From assembly GCA_963756975.1 (NCBI GenBank), contig CAVWPS010000002.1, forward strand, positions 1,798,001-1,862,000: DNA of 64,000 nucleotides, read 5' to 3'. The DNA is from CAVRQM01 sp963756975 (lineage in GTDB: Bacteria > Pseudomonadota > Alphaproteobacteria > Acetobacterales > Acetobacteraceae). The notes beneath the pieces are model-generated. The model was given only the letters and a program-made list of their open reading frames with translations. It was not told where the DNA came from and searched no databases. This document shows, piece by piece, positions 17,446 to 30,815 of this stretch (the stretch's first letter is position 1; the number at the start of each line of letters is the position of its first letter). The translations under genes and the position numbers were made by a program.

Positions 17446-17468
17446 GGCCCGCGTCGCCGGCGCGGGCC
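17446..17468. terminator. GC-rich hairpin between convergent genes
   Basis: GGCCCGCG-TCGCCGG-CGCGGGCC is a perfect 8-bp stem with a 7-base loop, between the ends of corA (+) and the DUF892 gene (-). There is no T-run on either side, so it may be a Rho-assisted or bidirectional end rather than a classical intrinsic terminator. Confidence 0.45.
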
Positions 17469-17486
17469 GAAATCACGCGCGCTGGA

Positions 17487-17990
17487 TCAGGCTTTCGCCG
17501 AGCGCTGGGTCAGATACGCGGTCACGAGGCCTGGAAGGTGTTCGCCGAGCCAGTCGCCCATCTCCTGCTCCTCCTTCATCGACTGCTCCAGCACCGCCTT
17601 GTCCTCGGGCGCGCCGGCCGCCTCGGCCATGCCGACGAGCGCCTTGTAGGAGCCGATCTCGTACGCCTTGTAGCCGATCGCCGAGAGGACGTTCTTCAGC
17701 ACCTCGTCGTCCGCCGCGAGGTGCGCGAGGCCGGCCACGGTCGCGACCGTCCCGGCCACCGCTTCCTTGGCGACCGAGGCGTGCGTCCCGTGCTTGGCCA
17801 GCAGGTCGTCGAGCCGGGCGGCCTGCGTGGTCGACCGCTGGCGCTCCTGCTCCATCCGCGCGTGCAATTCGGGGTAGGCTTTCATCCGCGGCAACTCGTC
17901 CTTGACGGTGCCGATGGCCTGGGTCTCGACCGCGTGCTGGTTTCGCAGCCCGGTCAGGTAGACGTCTTTGGCCACGCCGATGTCGATCAT
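17487..17990 (-). CDS. Ferritin-like DUF892 (YciE-type) protein
   Basis: A 167-residue four-helix-bundle protein of the YciE/DUF892 family. IDIGVAKDVYLTGLRNQHAV is an N-terminal helix, followed by ELHARMEQERQRSTTQAARL, DEVLKNVLSAIGYKAYEIGS and a closing helix EDKAVLEQSMKEEQEMGDWL. The acidic residues and E-x-x-H-like spacing resemble a di-iron site, but the metal has not been shown for most members. The family is usually stress-induced. ATG 17990 was preferred; longer in-frame extensions lack homology. Confidence 0.82.
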   Translation of the reverse strand: MIDIGVAKDVYLTGLRNQHAVETQAIGTVKDELPRMKAYPELHARMEQERQRSTTQAARLDDLLAKHGTHASVAKEAVAGTVATVAGLAHLAADDEVLKNVLSAIGYKAYEIGSYKALVGMAEAAGAPEDKAVLEQSMKEEQEMGDWLGEHLPGLVTAYLTQRSAKA

Positions 17991-18225
17991 TGATCCGCTC
18001 CGGTTGGGTGAACGTCGAGGCGGCAACGCCGTTCGGCGCGCGAGGATCGGCACGACCCCGATCAGAATAGTTTGCCCTTGCCAGCCTGTCGTGAGCGCCC
18101 AACTCGGCTGGTCGCCTCTCACGGATGACCGCCTCCCACGGACGACCGGGCGGCACGAGACGCTTGCACCAGGACCGTCGCGGGATTACCTAGACAGCAC
18201 ACCTTAAAACTCCATCGCTTTGGAG

Positions 18226-18250
18226 GGTGGCCTTAACGGGCCGCCTTTTT
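18226..18250 (+). terminator. Intrinsic-terminator-like hairpin immediately before rimP (candidate attenuator)
   Basis: GGTGGCC (18226-18232), loop TTAACG, GGCCGCC (18239-18245) form a 7-bp stem with one G-U pair, directly followed by TTTTT (18246-18250). The rimP ATG is at 18254. A second small stem, CTCCA/TGGAG, precedes it (18209-18224). Placed upstream of the whole rimP-nusA-infB operon, it could terminate upstream transcription or act as an attenuator sensitive to NusA. It would also limit ribosome access to the start. Confidence 0.6.
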
Positions 18251-18253
18251 CGT

Positions 18254-18817
18254 ATGTCCGATCACGATCCTCTCGACGACCAGACCACATCAGACGAGTT
18301 CGACGACCAGCCGCGCCACGCGGGGCTGGAGGCGAAGATCGCCGAGATCGTCACCCCATCGCTCGAGGGCATGGGTTACGAACTTGTCCGCATCGCCGTG
18401 CTCGGGCGTGATCGCCCGACGGTGCAGATCATGGCCGACCGTGCCGATCAGGCGCCGTTCACGGTGACCGATTGCGAGGCGATCAGCCATGCGCTCGGCG
18501 CGGTGATCGACGTCGCCGACCCGATCAAGTCGAATTGGACGCTGGAGGTCAGCTCCGCCGGCATCGACCGGCCGCTGACGCGCCGGAAGGACTGGACCCG
18601 GCATCTCGGTCATCAGGCGCGGGTCGAGCTGGACATGCCGCAGGACGGCCGCCGCCGGCTGATCGGCGCGATCGTCGGGGCCGACATGAACGGGGCCACG
18701 ATCCGCCTGCCGGACGGGGTCGAGATGACCGCCCCGTACGACAATATCCGTCGTGCCAAGCTCGTGCTCACCGACGCCTTGATCGCCGAAAAAGCCCAAC
18801 CCGAACCGCTTAACTGA
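18254..18817 (+). CDS. rimP: Ribosome maturation factor RimP
   Basis: A 187-residue protein needed for 30S subunit maturation. After a variable acidic N-terminus come LEAKIAEIVTPSLEGMGYEL and VTDCEAISHALGAVIDVADP, then the hallmark LEVSSAGIDRPLTRRKDWTR; the C-terminal SH3-like domain is IRLPDGVEMTAPYDNIRRAK. It is the first gene of the operon rimP-nusA-ylxR-infB-rbfA. ATG 18254 follows a terminator-like hairpin by three bases. A GTG at 18227 in frame lies inside the hairpin and abuts GGAGG, which makes it unlikely. Confidence 0.93.
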   Translation: MSDHDPLDDQTTSDEFDDQPRHAGLEAKIAEIVTPSLEGMGYELVRIAVLGRDRPTVQIMADRADQAPFTVTDCEAISHALGAVIDVADPIKSNWTLEVSSAGIDRPLTRRKDWTRHLGHQARVELDMPQDGRRRLIGAIVGADMNGATIRLPDGVEMTAPYDNIRRAKLVLTDALIAEKAQPEPLN

Positions 18818-18830
18818 GAGGCCGCCACCC

Positions 18831-20456
18831 ATGGACACCTCCGTCGCCCGCCCCGAACTCCTGCTGGTCGCCGATGCCGTCGCGCGTGAAAAGTCGATCG
18901 AGCGCGAAGAAGTCATCGAGGCCATGGAGCAGGCGATCCAGAAGGCCGGCCGCAACAAATACGGCGAGGGCAAGGACATCCGCGCCACGATCGACCGCAA
19001 GACGGGCGACGTGAAACTGAGCCGCTGGACCGAGGCGGTCGAGGTGGTCGAGAACGAAGAGACCCAGATCCCGGTCCACATCGCGCGGAAATTCCAGCCG
19101 GGGATCGAGATCGGCGGGCATCTGGTCGACCCGCTGCCGCCGATCGATTTCGGCCGGATCGCGGCGCAGACGGCCAAGCAGGTGATCGTCCAGCGGGTGC
19201 GCGAATACGAGCGCAAGAAGCAGTTCGACGAGTTCAAGGATCGCGTCGGCGAGGTCGTGAACGGCGTCGTCAAGCGCACCGAGTACGGCAACCTGATGGT
19301 CGAGATCGGCCGCGCGGAAGCGCTGCTGCGGCGCGACGAGCTGATCCCGCGCGAAAGCTTCCGCAACGGCGACCGGGTTCGCGCCTACATCTACGACGTG
19401 CGCGACGAGTTGCGCGGGCCGCAGGTGTTCCTGTCGCGCACGCATCCCGGCTTCCTGGCGAAGCTGTTCGCGCAGGAAGTGCCGGAAATCTACGACGGCA
19501 TCATCGAGATCAAGGCGGTCGCCCGCGACCCGGGCAGCCGGGCGAAGATGGCGGTGATTTCGCGCGACCAGTCGATCGACCCCGTCGGCGCCTGCGTCGG
19601 CATGCGCGGCAGCCGGGTGCAGGCGGTCGTCCAAGAGCTGCAGGGCGAGAAGATCGACATCATTCCGTGGAGCCCGCAGGCGGCGACGTTCGTCGTGAAC
19701 GCGCTCGCCCCCGCCGAGGTGACGAAAGTCGTCATGGACGAGGATGCCGGGCGCGTCGAAGTGGTCGTGCCCGACGACCAGCTGTCGCTCGCGATCGGCC
19801 GTCGCGGCCAGAACGTGCGCCTCGCGAGCCAGCTGACGCGCTGGGACATCGACATCCTGACGGAAGCCGAGGAGAGCGAGCGCCGGCAGGAAGAATTCCG
19901 CCGCCGGACGGGATTGTTCGTCGACGCGCTGGATGTCGATGACGTCATCGCCGGGTTGCTGGTGGCCGAAGGGTTCAACACGATCGAGGAGCTGGCGTTC
20001 GTCGATCATGACGAGCTGGCATCGATCGAGGGCTTCGACGACAGCGTCGCCGACGAACTGATCCGGCGTGCCGAGCAGCATCTGATCGCGCGCGACGGCG
20101 TGCTCGACGAGCAGCGGCGGACGCTGGGCGTCAGCGACGACATCGCCTCGGTCGAGCTGCTGACGCCGCAGATGCTGGTGGCCTTGGGCGAGAAGGGCAT
20201 CAAGTCGCTCGACGATCTGGCCGACCTCGCGGCGGACGAGCTGGTCGAGATCGTCGGCGAGACCAGCATGGAAGAAGCGACGGCCAACGAGATCATCATG
20301 GCCGCCCGCGCCCATTGGTTCGATGACGAAGCGGTGCCGGTCCCCGAGGGCGATGCGCCGGACGACGTGGCGGCCGAGGAGCAAACCTCCGCGGACGACG
20401 AGCCGAGTGACATGCCGGACGAAGGCGAGCAGGAGAGCGGCGACGAGCCAGGCTGA
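18831..20456 (+). CDS. nusA: Transcription termination/antitermination factor NusA
   Basis: A 541-residue RNA-polymerase-binding factor, of normal alphaproteobacterial length. Domains in order: N-terminal domain (VADAVAREKSIEREEVIEAM); S1 domain (~135-200, GEVVNGVVKRTEYGNLMVEI); KH1 (KMAVISRDQSIDPVGACVGM) and KH2 (VVPDDQLSLAIGRRGQNVRL); then two C-terminal helix-hairpin-helix repeats (LLVAEGFNTIEELAFVDHDE and LVALGEKGIKSLDDLADLAA) and an acidic tail. It starts 13 bases after rimP with GAGAGG upstream and modulates pausing, termination and antitermination. Confidence 0.96.
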   Translation: MDTSVARPELLLVADAVAREKSIEREEVIEAMEQAIQKAGRNKYGEGKDIRATIDRKTGDVKLSRWTEAVEVVENEETQIPVHIARKFQPGIEIGGHLVDPLPPIDFGRIAAQTAKQVIVQRVREYERKKQFDEFKDRVGEVVNGVVKRTEYGNLMVEIGRAEALLRRDELIPRESFRNGDRVRAYIYDVRDELRGPQVFLSRTHPGFLAKLFAQEVPEIYDGIIEIKAVARDPGSRAKMAVISRDQSIDPVGACVGMRGSRVQAVVQELQGEKIDIIPWSPQAATFVVNALAPAEVTKVVMDEDAGRVEVVVPDDQLSLAIGRRGQNVRLASQLTRWDIDILTEAEESERRQEEFRRRTGLFVDALDVDDVIAGLLVAEGFNTIEELAFVDHDELASIEGFDDSVADELIRRAEQHLIARDGVLDEQRRTLGVSDDIASVELLTPQMLVALGEKGIKSLDDLADLAADELVEIVGETSMEEATANEIIMAARAHWFDDEAVPVPEGDAPDDVAAEEQTSADDEPSDMPDEGEQESGDEPG

Positions 20457-21063
20457 GGCGTCCGACGAAGCGGCGATCGCGGATGAGCCGGAGCGCGGAC
20501 CGCTCCGGCGCTGCATCGTCACGCGCGAGCAGGGCAGCCGGACCGAAATGATCCGGTTCGTTCTCTCACCGGACCGGGTGGTGACGGCCGACCTGGGCGC
20601 ACGGCTGCCCGGACGGGGAATGTGGTTGAGTGCGCGGCGCGATGTGCTATCTAAGGCTTGCACCAAGGGCGCATTCGCACGGGCGGCGCGCGGCGTGGTG
20701 ACGGTGCCACCTTCCCTCCTTCCCGAGCTGATTGCTGCACTCGAGGGGCGGATCGCGGATTACATCGGCCTCGCCCGGCGCGCGGGCCAAGCCGTATGCG
20801 GCTTCGACAAGGCGCGCGAGTGGTTGAGTGGGACTTCGCGGACGCGGGCCGGCCTGATCGTTCAGGCGCGCGACGGCAGCCCCGACGAACGGGCACGCTT
20901 CGCCCGCGCGGCACCGGACGTGCCGGTGATCGCCCCGCTGACGGGCGAGCGACTGGGATTGGTGTTTGGGCGGGATCACGTGGTTCACGTGGCGATCGCG
21001 TCGGGACGCTTGGCGGAGGGTCTGCGCACGGATGCGCAACGCCTGGACGGCTTGATCGGGTAA
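20407..21063 (+). CDS. YlxR (DUF448) RNA-binding protein fused to L7Ae-like domain
   Basis: A ~218-residue nucleic-acid-binding protein typical of the alphaproteobacterial nusA-infB interval. The N-terminal YlxR domain is RGPLRRCIVTREQGSRTEMI with LPGRGMWLSARRDVLSKACT. The C-terminal half (ALEGRIADYIGLARRAGQAV with CGFDKAREWL) is L7Ae/YlxQ-like. The frame is open for some distance. GTG 20407, overlapping the end of nusA by 50 bases, is the most likely start, but this is uncertain. YlxR relatives (RnpM) bind RNase P RNA in Firmicutes; the alphaproteobacterial role is not established. Confidence 0.85.
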   Translation: MTCRTKASRRAATSQAEASDEAAIADEPERGPLRRCIVTREQGSRTEMIRFVLSPDRVVTADLGARLPGRGMWLSARRDVLSKACTKGAFARAARGVVTVPPSLLPELIAALEGRIADYIGLARRAGQAVCGFDKAREWLSGTSRTRAGLIVQARDGSPDERARFARAAPDVPVIAPLTGERLGLVFGRDHVVHVAIASGRLAEGLRTDAQRLDGLIG

Positions 21064-21081
21064 ACGGGGTACTGCGAACAC

Positions 21082-23736
<2,655 letters not shown>

Positions 23737-23740
<4 letters not shown>

Positions 23741-24156
23741 GCGTGAGGGGCGCCACATCGGCGCGATCGGCGGCCGCTCGCGCGCCGACCCAGCGGCAAC
23801 TGCGCGTGTCGGAGGAAATCCGGCACGTGCTGAGCGGCATCTTCTCGCGCGGCGAGTTGCGCGATCCGGACCTGCTGTTCACCACGATCACGGTGACGGA
23901 GGTGCGGATCGCGCCCGATCTGCGGCGCGCGACCGCATTCGTCGCGGCACTCGGGGCGGACGTGGCGGAGAAGATCCCGGCGCTGAACCGGGCGGCCGCA
24001 TACCTGCGGGGCGAGGTCGCGAAGGCGTTGCGGTTGCGGGTGGCCCCGGAGATTTCGTTCCAGCCGGATACCAGCCTGGACTACGCGATGCACGTGAACG
24101 ACCTGCTGCATCGTCCCGACGTGGCACGCGACCTATCGCGTATGGCAGAAGAGTAG
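23737..24156 (+). CDS. rbfA: 30S ribosome-binding factor A
   Basis: A 139-residue KH-fold protein for late 16S rRNA processing and cold adaptation. TQRQLRVSEEIRHVLSGIFS starts the domain, LLFTTITVTEVRIAPDLRRA follows, and VAPEISFQPDTSLDYAMHVN with DLLHRP is the conserved end. GTG 23737 overlaps the infB stop (GTGA), giving translational coupling; GTG 23743 is an in-frame alternative. The next 250 bases (24157-24409) contain nothing I can identify apart from the approach to truB. Confidence 0.93.
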
Positions 24157-24409
24157 GATAATGGCGCAACCTGCGGTGTTGCGGATAGAGGACTACCGAT
24201 GACGGTGTTCAACTGTGCGCTGACATTGGGGCGGAACAGGCGGGCGGAAGCGGAGTTAGTCGCGGTCGGACACGGCGTGAGCGGAGTAGGAAGGCGCTGG
24301 ATGATTCGCACGCGCTGGTGGTGGCGAGAGTGCGCGAGGGGACTTGATGGTGATCGGGCTTGAGGGGAGTCTCGGGAGGGGGTGGTTGTGAGGTATGGGC
24401 CCTGATCGA

Positions 24410-25339
24410 ATGAGCCGTATCCGCAAGCCGCGTGGCCTCCCGCTCGACGGGTGGCTCGTCGTCGACAAGCCTCAGGGCATCACCAGCACCGATGTGGTCA
24501 ACCGCGTCCGCCGCGCGTTCGACGCGCAGAAGGCGGGCCATGGCGGGACGCTCGATCCGCTTGCGACCGGGTTGCTGCCGGTGGCGTTCGGGTCGGCCAC
24601 CAAAACCGTGCCGTACGTGATGGACGGGACGAAGGTCTACCGCTTCACGCTCCGCCTGGGCGACGCGCGCGACACCGACGACGCCGACGGCCAGACCGTC
24701 GAGACATCGGACACGCGGCCGGACGATGCGGCGATCCGCACCGCCCTGGTGGCGTTCATCGGCGACATCATGCAGGTGCCGCCCGCCTATTCGGCGATCA
24801 AGATCGCCGGCGAGCGCGCGTACGACATGGCCCGGGACGGCCGCGCGCCGGTGATCGAGGCGCGCCCCGCGCGCGTCGACCGGTTCGAGCTGATCGAGCG
24901 CACCGACGCCGATACGGCGGTGTTCGAGGTCCAGTCCGGCAAGGGCGTCTACATGCGAAGCCTGGCCCGCGATCTGGCGCGCGCCTGCGGCAGCGTCGGG
25001 CATGTCGCGGCGCTGCGGCGGCTGCGGGTCGGGCCGTTCACCGAAGCGCAATCGATTTGTCTGGACAAAATCATTCCCGGGGCGGATATGCCGCCTGCGT
25101 CCCCGAACCTCCTGCTCCCCGTTGCGACCGCGCTGGCCGACATCCCGGCACTGGCCCTAACGGACGCGGAGGCCACAGGCCTGTCACACGGTCAGGCGAT
25201 CAGCCTGGTCGAGTTGATGGGCCGAATTCCGTTGGCCGCCAATCCCGATCGCGGGTTGGCGCGCGCAATGGCGGGGAGCCGCGTCGTGGGATTGTGCCGG
25301 CTGGAAGATGGCTGGCTCAAGCCCGAACGGATGCTTTGA
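24410..25339 (+). CDS. truB: tRNA pseudouridine(55) synthase
   Basis: A 309-residue enzyme making pseudouridine 55 in the T-arm of tRNAs. The start region GWLVVDKPQGITSTDVVNRV is the TruB signature, and GHGGTLDPLATGLLPVAFGS contains the catalytic Asp. QVPPAYSAIKIAGERAYDMA and SGKGVYMRSLARDLARACGS follow, with a small PUA-like C-terminus. ATG 24410 was chosen; ATG 24395 would add five residues. It lies in the conserved order rbfA-truB-rpsO-pnp. Confidence 0.94.
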   Translation: MSRIRKPRGLPLDGWLVVDKPQGITSTDVVNRVRRAFDAQKAGHGGTLDPLATGLLPVAFGSATKTVPYVMDGTKVYRFTLRLGDARDTDDADGQTVETSDTRPDDAAIRTALVAFIGDIMQVPPAYSAIKIAGERAYDMARDGRAPVIEARPARVDRFELIERTDADTAVFEVQSGKGVYMRSLARDLARACGSVGHVAALRRLRVGPFTEAQSICLDKIIPGADMPPASPNLLLPVATALADIPALALTDAEATGLSHGQAISLVELMGRIPLAANPDRGLARAMAGSRVVGLCRLEDGWLKPERML

Positions 25340-25380
25340 CCGTGACGCGCCGTTTCACACCCATATATCAGGAGTAGGCG

Positions 25381-25650
25381 ATGTCGCTGACGACCGAGAC
25401 GCGCGCTGAAATCGTGCGCGATTACGCGACCGGGGAGTCCGACACGGGCAGCCCGGAAGTTCAGGTGGCGCTGCTGTCCAACCGGATCAGCTACCTCACC
25501 GAACACCTCAAGATCCACGCCAAGGATTTCCATAGCCGGCGCGGGCTGCTGATCATGGTCGGCCGCCGCCGCCATCTGCTGGATTACCTCAAGCGCCGCG
25601 ACCAGCGCCGCTATGAAGTTCTGATCGGCAAGCTCGGGCTTCGCCGCTAA
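25381..25650 (+). CDS. rpsO: 30S ribosomal protein S15
   Basis: An 89-residue protein, exactly the usual length. TRAEIVRDYATGESDTGSPE begins the conserved core, with VQVALLSNRISYLTEHLKIH, SRRGLLIMVGRRRHLLDYLK and a basic end RYEVLIGKLGLRR. It binds 16S rRNA at the central three-way junction. AGGAG at 25369-25373 is a good ribosome-binding site. It is followed by a strong intrinsic terminator. Confidence 0.98.
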   Translation: MSLTTETRAEIVRDYATGESDTGSPEVQVALLSNRISYLTEHLKIHAKDFHSRRGLLIMVGRRRHLLDYLKRRDQRRYEVLIGKLGLRR

Positions 25651-25665
25651 CGGCACGACGACCAC

Positions 25666-25692
25666 CCCCGCGCCATGGTGGCGCGGGGTTTT
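25666..25692 (+). terminator. Intrinsic terminator downstream of rpsO
   Basis: CCCCGCGCCA (25666-25675), loop TGG, TGGCGCGGGG (25679-25688) form a perfect 10-bp stem followed by TTTT. It separates rpsO from pnp, so pnp probably has its own promoter in the 180 bases that follow. Confidence 0.85.
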
Positions 25693-25874
25693 ATCGCGGT
25701 GACGCGGGACGCGAATTCGGTCGGGTGGTGACGGACCGTCACCGCTGCCGACGGCATCTCCGGCTACATGGCCATAGCGACTGCGCCCACTCCCGCAGCT
25801 CGCCGCCGTGCCGCCCGAGACGCCGTCCGACGGAACGAGAGGCCCGATCGCCGCAGTTTCGGGATATCGAACGC

Positions 25875-28025
<2,151 letters not shown>

Positions 28026-28042
28026 TTGAGGTAACGTTATGA

Positions 28043-28067
28043 CCGGCCCCCTTTTCGAGGGGGCCGG
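28043..28067 (+). terminator. Hairpin after pnp
   Basis: CCGGCCCCC-TTTTCGA-GGGGGCCGG is a perfect 9-bp stem just after the pnp stop, before the nitronate monooxygenase start. It lacks a downstream T-run. It may end pnp transcripts or protect their 3' ends. Confidence 0.55.
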
Positions 28068-28113
28068 GAATGGCGATATGATTGAGCTTGGCGACGGGAC
28101 AGGGCGACGGCCG

Positions 28114-29530
28114 ATGCGGACGATCGAGGCGATACGGATGGGCGGGATCGACGTGCTGCCCCTCGTCGAGGGCGGCAAGGGCGTATCCGTGTCGACCGGG
28201 ATCACCGCCGGTCATTGGGCGGCGGCCGGCGGTGCCGGCACGTTCAGCGCGGTCAACGCCGACAGCTTCGACGAAAACGGCTCGGTGATTGCGCAAGTCT
28301 ATCACGGCCGCACCCGGCGGGAGCGGCAGGAAGAACTGATCGGCTACGCGATCCGCGGCGGTATCGAGCAGGCCCGTCGCGCGTTCGACATCGCCGCCGG
28401 GCGTGGCCGTGTCCACGCCAACATCCTTTGGGAAATGGGCGGGGCCGAACGGGTCATCACCGGCGTGCTGGAAGGCGCGCGGGGGCTGGTCCACGGCATC
28501 ACCTGCGGCGCCGGGATGCCGTACCGGCTGAGCGAGATCGCGGCGAAATTCAACGTCCACTACTACCCGATCGTCTCGTCCGCCCGCGCGTTCAGCGCGC
28601 TGTGGAAGCGGGCCTATTCCAAGGTCTCCCACCTGCTCGGCGGCGTCGTGTACCGAGGATCCGTGGCTCGCCGGCGGCCATAACGGCCTGTCCAACGGCG
28701 AGGATCCGGCGCAGCCCGAGGATCCGTTCCCCCGCGTCCTGGCGTTGCGCAAACTGATGCGCGAGCTCGGCCTCGGCGAGACGCCGATCATCATGGCCGG
28801 CGGCGTCTGGTGGCTGGAGGAGTGGGAGGACTGGATCGGCAACCCCGACCTCGGTCCGATCGCGTTCCAGTTCGGCACGCGCCCGCTGCTGACGCAGGAG
28901 AGCCCGATCGGCGGGGCCTGGAAGCGCCGGCTGATGTCGCTGAAAAAGGGCGACACCTTCCTCAACCGGTTCAGCCCGACCGGCTTCTACAGCTCGGCCA
29001 TCAACAACGGCTTCATTCAGGATCTGCGCGCCCGCAGCGAGCATCAGGTCGCGTACACGACCGAGCCGCTGGGCGAGCACACGGCCGTCTACGGCGTCGG
29101 CCCGCGCAAGCGCGTCGTCTACCTGACCGATCGCGACCATGGCCGGGTGCTGGGCTGGGAGGCTTCGGGCCTCACCACGGCCCTGCGCACGCCGGACAGC
29201 ACGCTGGTGTTCGTGACACCCGAGACGTCGGCGCAGATCCTGGCCGATCAGACCGCGTGCATGGGCTGCCTGTCGCAGTGCCGGTTCAGCAACTGGTCGC
29301 AGAGCACGCCCGACCACACGAACGGTCGCAAATCCGACCCGCGCAGCTTCTGCATTCAGCGGACGCTGCAGGATATCGGCCATGGTGCCGGTGAGGACGA
29401 TATCGCGGCGGACCGGAACCTGATGTTCGGCGGCTCGAACGCGTGGCGGTTCGGCACCGACCCGTTCTACGGCAACGGCTTCGTCCCCACCGTAAAGCAG
29501 CTCGTCGAACGGATCCTGACCGGGCGCTAA
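28114..29530 (+). CDS. Nitronate monooxygenase (2-nitropropane dioxygenase family), with a +1 frameshift at 28653-28654
   Basis: An FMN-dependent TIM-barrel enzyme of about 471 residues that oxidises alkyl nitronates or related compounds. The first frame starts MRTIEAIRMGGIDVLPLVEG and includes SVSTGITAGHWAAAGGAGTF and VHGITCGAGMPYRL. After VV at 28650 the frame breaks: removing one C of TACC gives VVYEDPWLAGGHNGLSNGED and the remaining barrel (PIIMAGGVWWLEEWEDWIGN; CMGCLSQCRFSNWSQ with a four-Cys-like cluster; GFVPTVKQLVERI). ATG 28114 fits the family start; in-frame ATGs at 28039 and 28078 also exist. The single surplus base is probably an assembly error. Confidence 0.85.
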
Positions 29531-30490
29531 GCCTCTGCTCGGCGTTCCGGCGCGGCCCCGAACGCGCGCAGCGAGCGCTCGATCAGCGCGGGTTCGAGGT
29601 CGCGGGTGATGAACACGAGACGCGAGCTTCGGTCCGCGTCGGGCCAAGCCTCCATGTGGGTCGGCGGATGGATTAGATGCTGGACGCCGTGGATCGCGAC
29701 CGGCGTCGCCGACCCCGCCACGTTCAGCATCCCTTTGACGCGCAGGACCGAGTTGCCGTGGCAATGCAGCAGCATCGTCAGCCAGACGCCGAACACCGAC
29801 CAGTCCAGCGGCTCGTCGAACACCAGGCAGAACGCCTTCACGTGGTCTGAGAGGGGCTGAGACACCGCTTCGGCCCAGAACACCGTCTTCGTGCGCGCGG
29901 ATAGCAGGGCGTCGGCGTCGATCGCGGCGGGTGTCGGCCAGAACGCTGCCGTCGGATTGATGCGGCGCACGCGGTCGATCAGGGCGGGCAGGGCGGCCGG
30001 GTCCGCGATGTCGGATTTCGTCAGCACGACATGGTCGGCGGCGGCGATCTGGTTGGCCGTTTCCGGTTGCCGGTCGAGCTGACCGCCGGCATTCACCGCG
30101 TCGATGGTCGTGACGACGACGCCAAGGGTAAAATGGTGGCGCAGCACGGGGTCGGCGTGGATCGTCGACAGGATCGGATAGGGATCGGCAAGCCCGCTCG
30201 TCTCGATCACCAGCCGGCGAAACGGCGGCACGGTGCCGGCGTCGCGGCGGTCGTGTAAGTCCGCGGATCGCGTCGGACAGCTCGCCGCGAATGGTGCAGC
30301 ACAGACAGCCCGAGCGCAGCAGCACCACCGTGTCGTCGATCCGCTCCAGCAGATGGTGGTCGAGCCCGACCTCGCCGAACTCGTTGATCAGGACGGCCGT
30401 GTCGGACAGTGCGGGATCGGCGAGCAGACGCTGCAACAATGTGGTTTTGCCGGACCCGAGACATCCGGTGATGAGGATGACGGGGGTCAG
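29527..30490 (-). CDS. CobW/COG0523-type GTPase (G3E family metallochaperone), with a +1 frameshift at 30261-30262
   Basis: A G3E GTPase of about 320 residues. The N-terminal part encodes VILITGCLGSGKTTLLQRLL (Walker A), INEFGEVGLDHHLLE and GCLCCTIRGELSDAIR (the CxCC metal-binding motif). After DAIR the frame shifts; removing one G of the doublet gives DLHDRRDAGTVPPFRRLVIE, TSGLADPYPIL, NQIAAADHVVLTKSDIAD (NKxD-like) and the CobW C-terminal domain. The start is unresolved: the frame reaches back only to CTG 30490 overlapping the previous gene's stop, with no ATG or GTG before Walker A. Family members insert Zn or other metals; the client here may be the adjacent deacetylase, which is speculative. 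Confidence 0.8.
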
Positions 30491-30813
30491 CGGGCCGCTT
30501 CCAGCTGCGTCAGCAACGCGGTGTCGAGCGGGTCGCAGGCTTTCCCGCGCAGGCGTTCGGCGGCGGCCCAGAGCTGCCCTAGATCGCCGACGATCTCGGT
30601 CTTGCCCGTCGCCGTCGACAACACGAACGACGCGCCCTGCCAGTCGGAGAGACGCATCCGGTACGGTGCCAAAACCCGGTTCGCCGCGACGACACGCAAA
30701 TCCCGCTCACGCCGTCGCTGCAGCGGGTCGGTGTTGCGCGTGTAAACGCCGGGGCGCGGCGCCGCGTCGGTCCAATGGTCGGAGCCGCCGAGGACGCCGC
30801 ATAACGCGCACAT
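30487..30813 (-). CDS. Conserved small protein of unknown function (MCALCG N-terminus)
   Basis: A 108-residue protein starting MCALCGVLGGSDHWTDAAPR, with two N-terminal cysteines (CxxC) and a WTDAAPRPGVYTRN stretch, then LSDWQGASFVLSTATGKTEI and an acidic/hydrophobic C-terminus. I know no defined domain for it. It is sandwiched between the polysaccharide deacetylase (2-base gap) and the CobW-like GTPase (overlap), so the three form a leftward operon. The CxxC and the metallochaperone neighbour suggest metal binding, but this is only inference. Confidence 0.7.
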   Translation of the reverse strand: MCALCGVLGGSDHWTDAAPRPGVYTRNTDPLQRRRERDLRVVAANRVLAPYRMRLSDWQGASFVLSTATGKTEIVGDLGQLWAAAERLRGKACDPLDTALLTQLEAAR

Positions 30814-30815
30814 GG

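Noticed and set aside
24157..24409. Possible small genes between rbfA and truB
   Set aside because: Only short shadow frames without homology, plausible ribosome-binding sites or structured RNA; treated as non-coding spacer.
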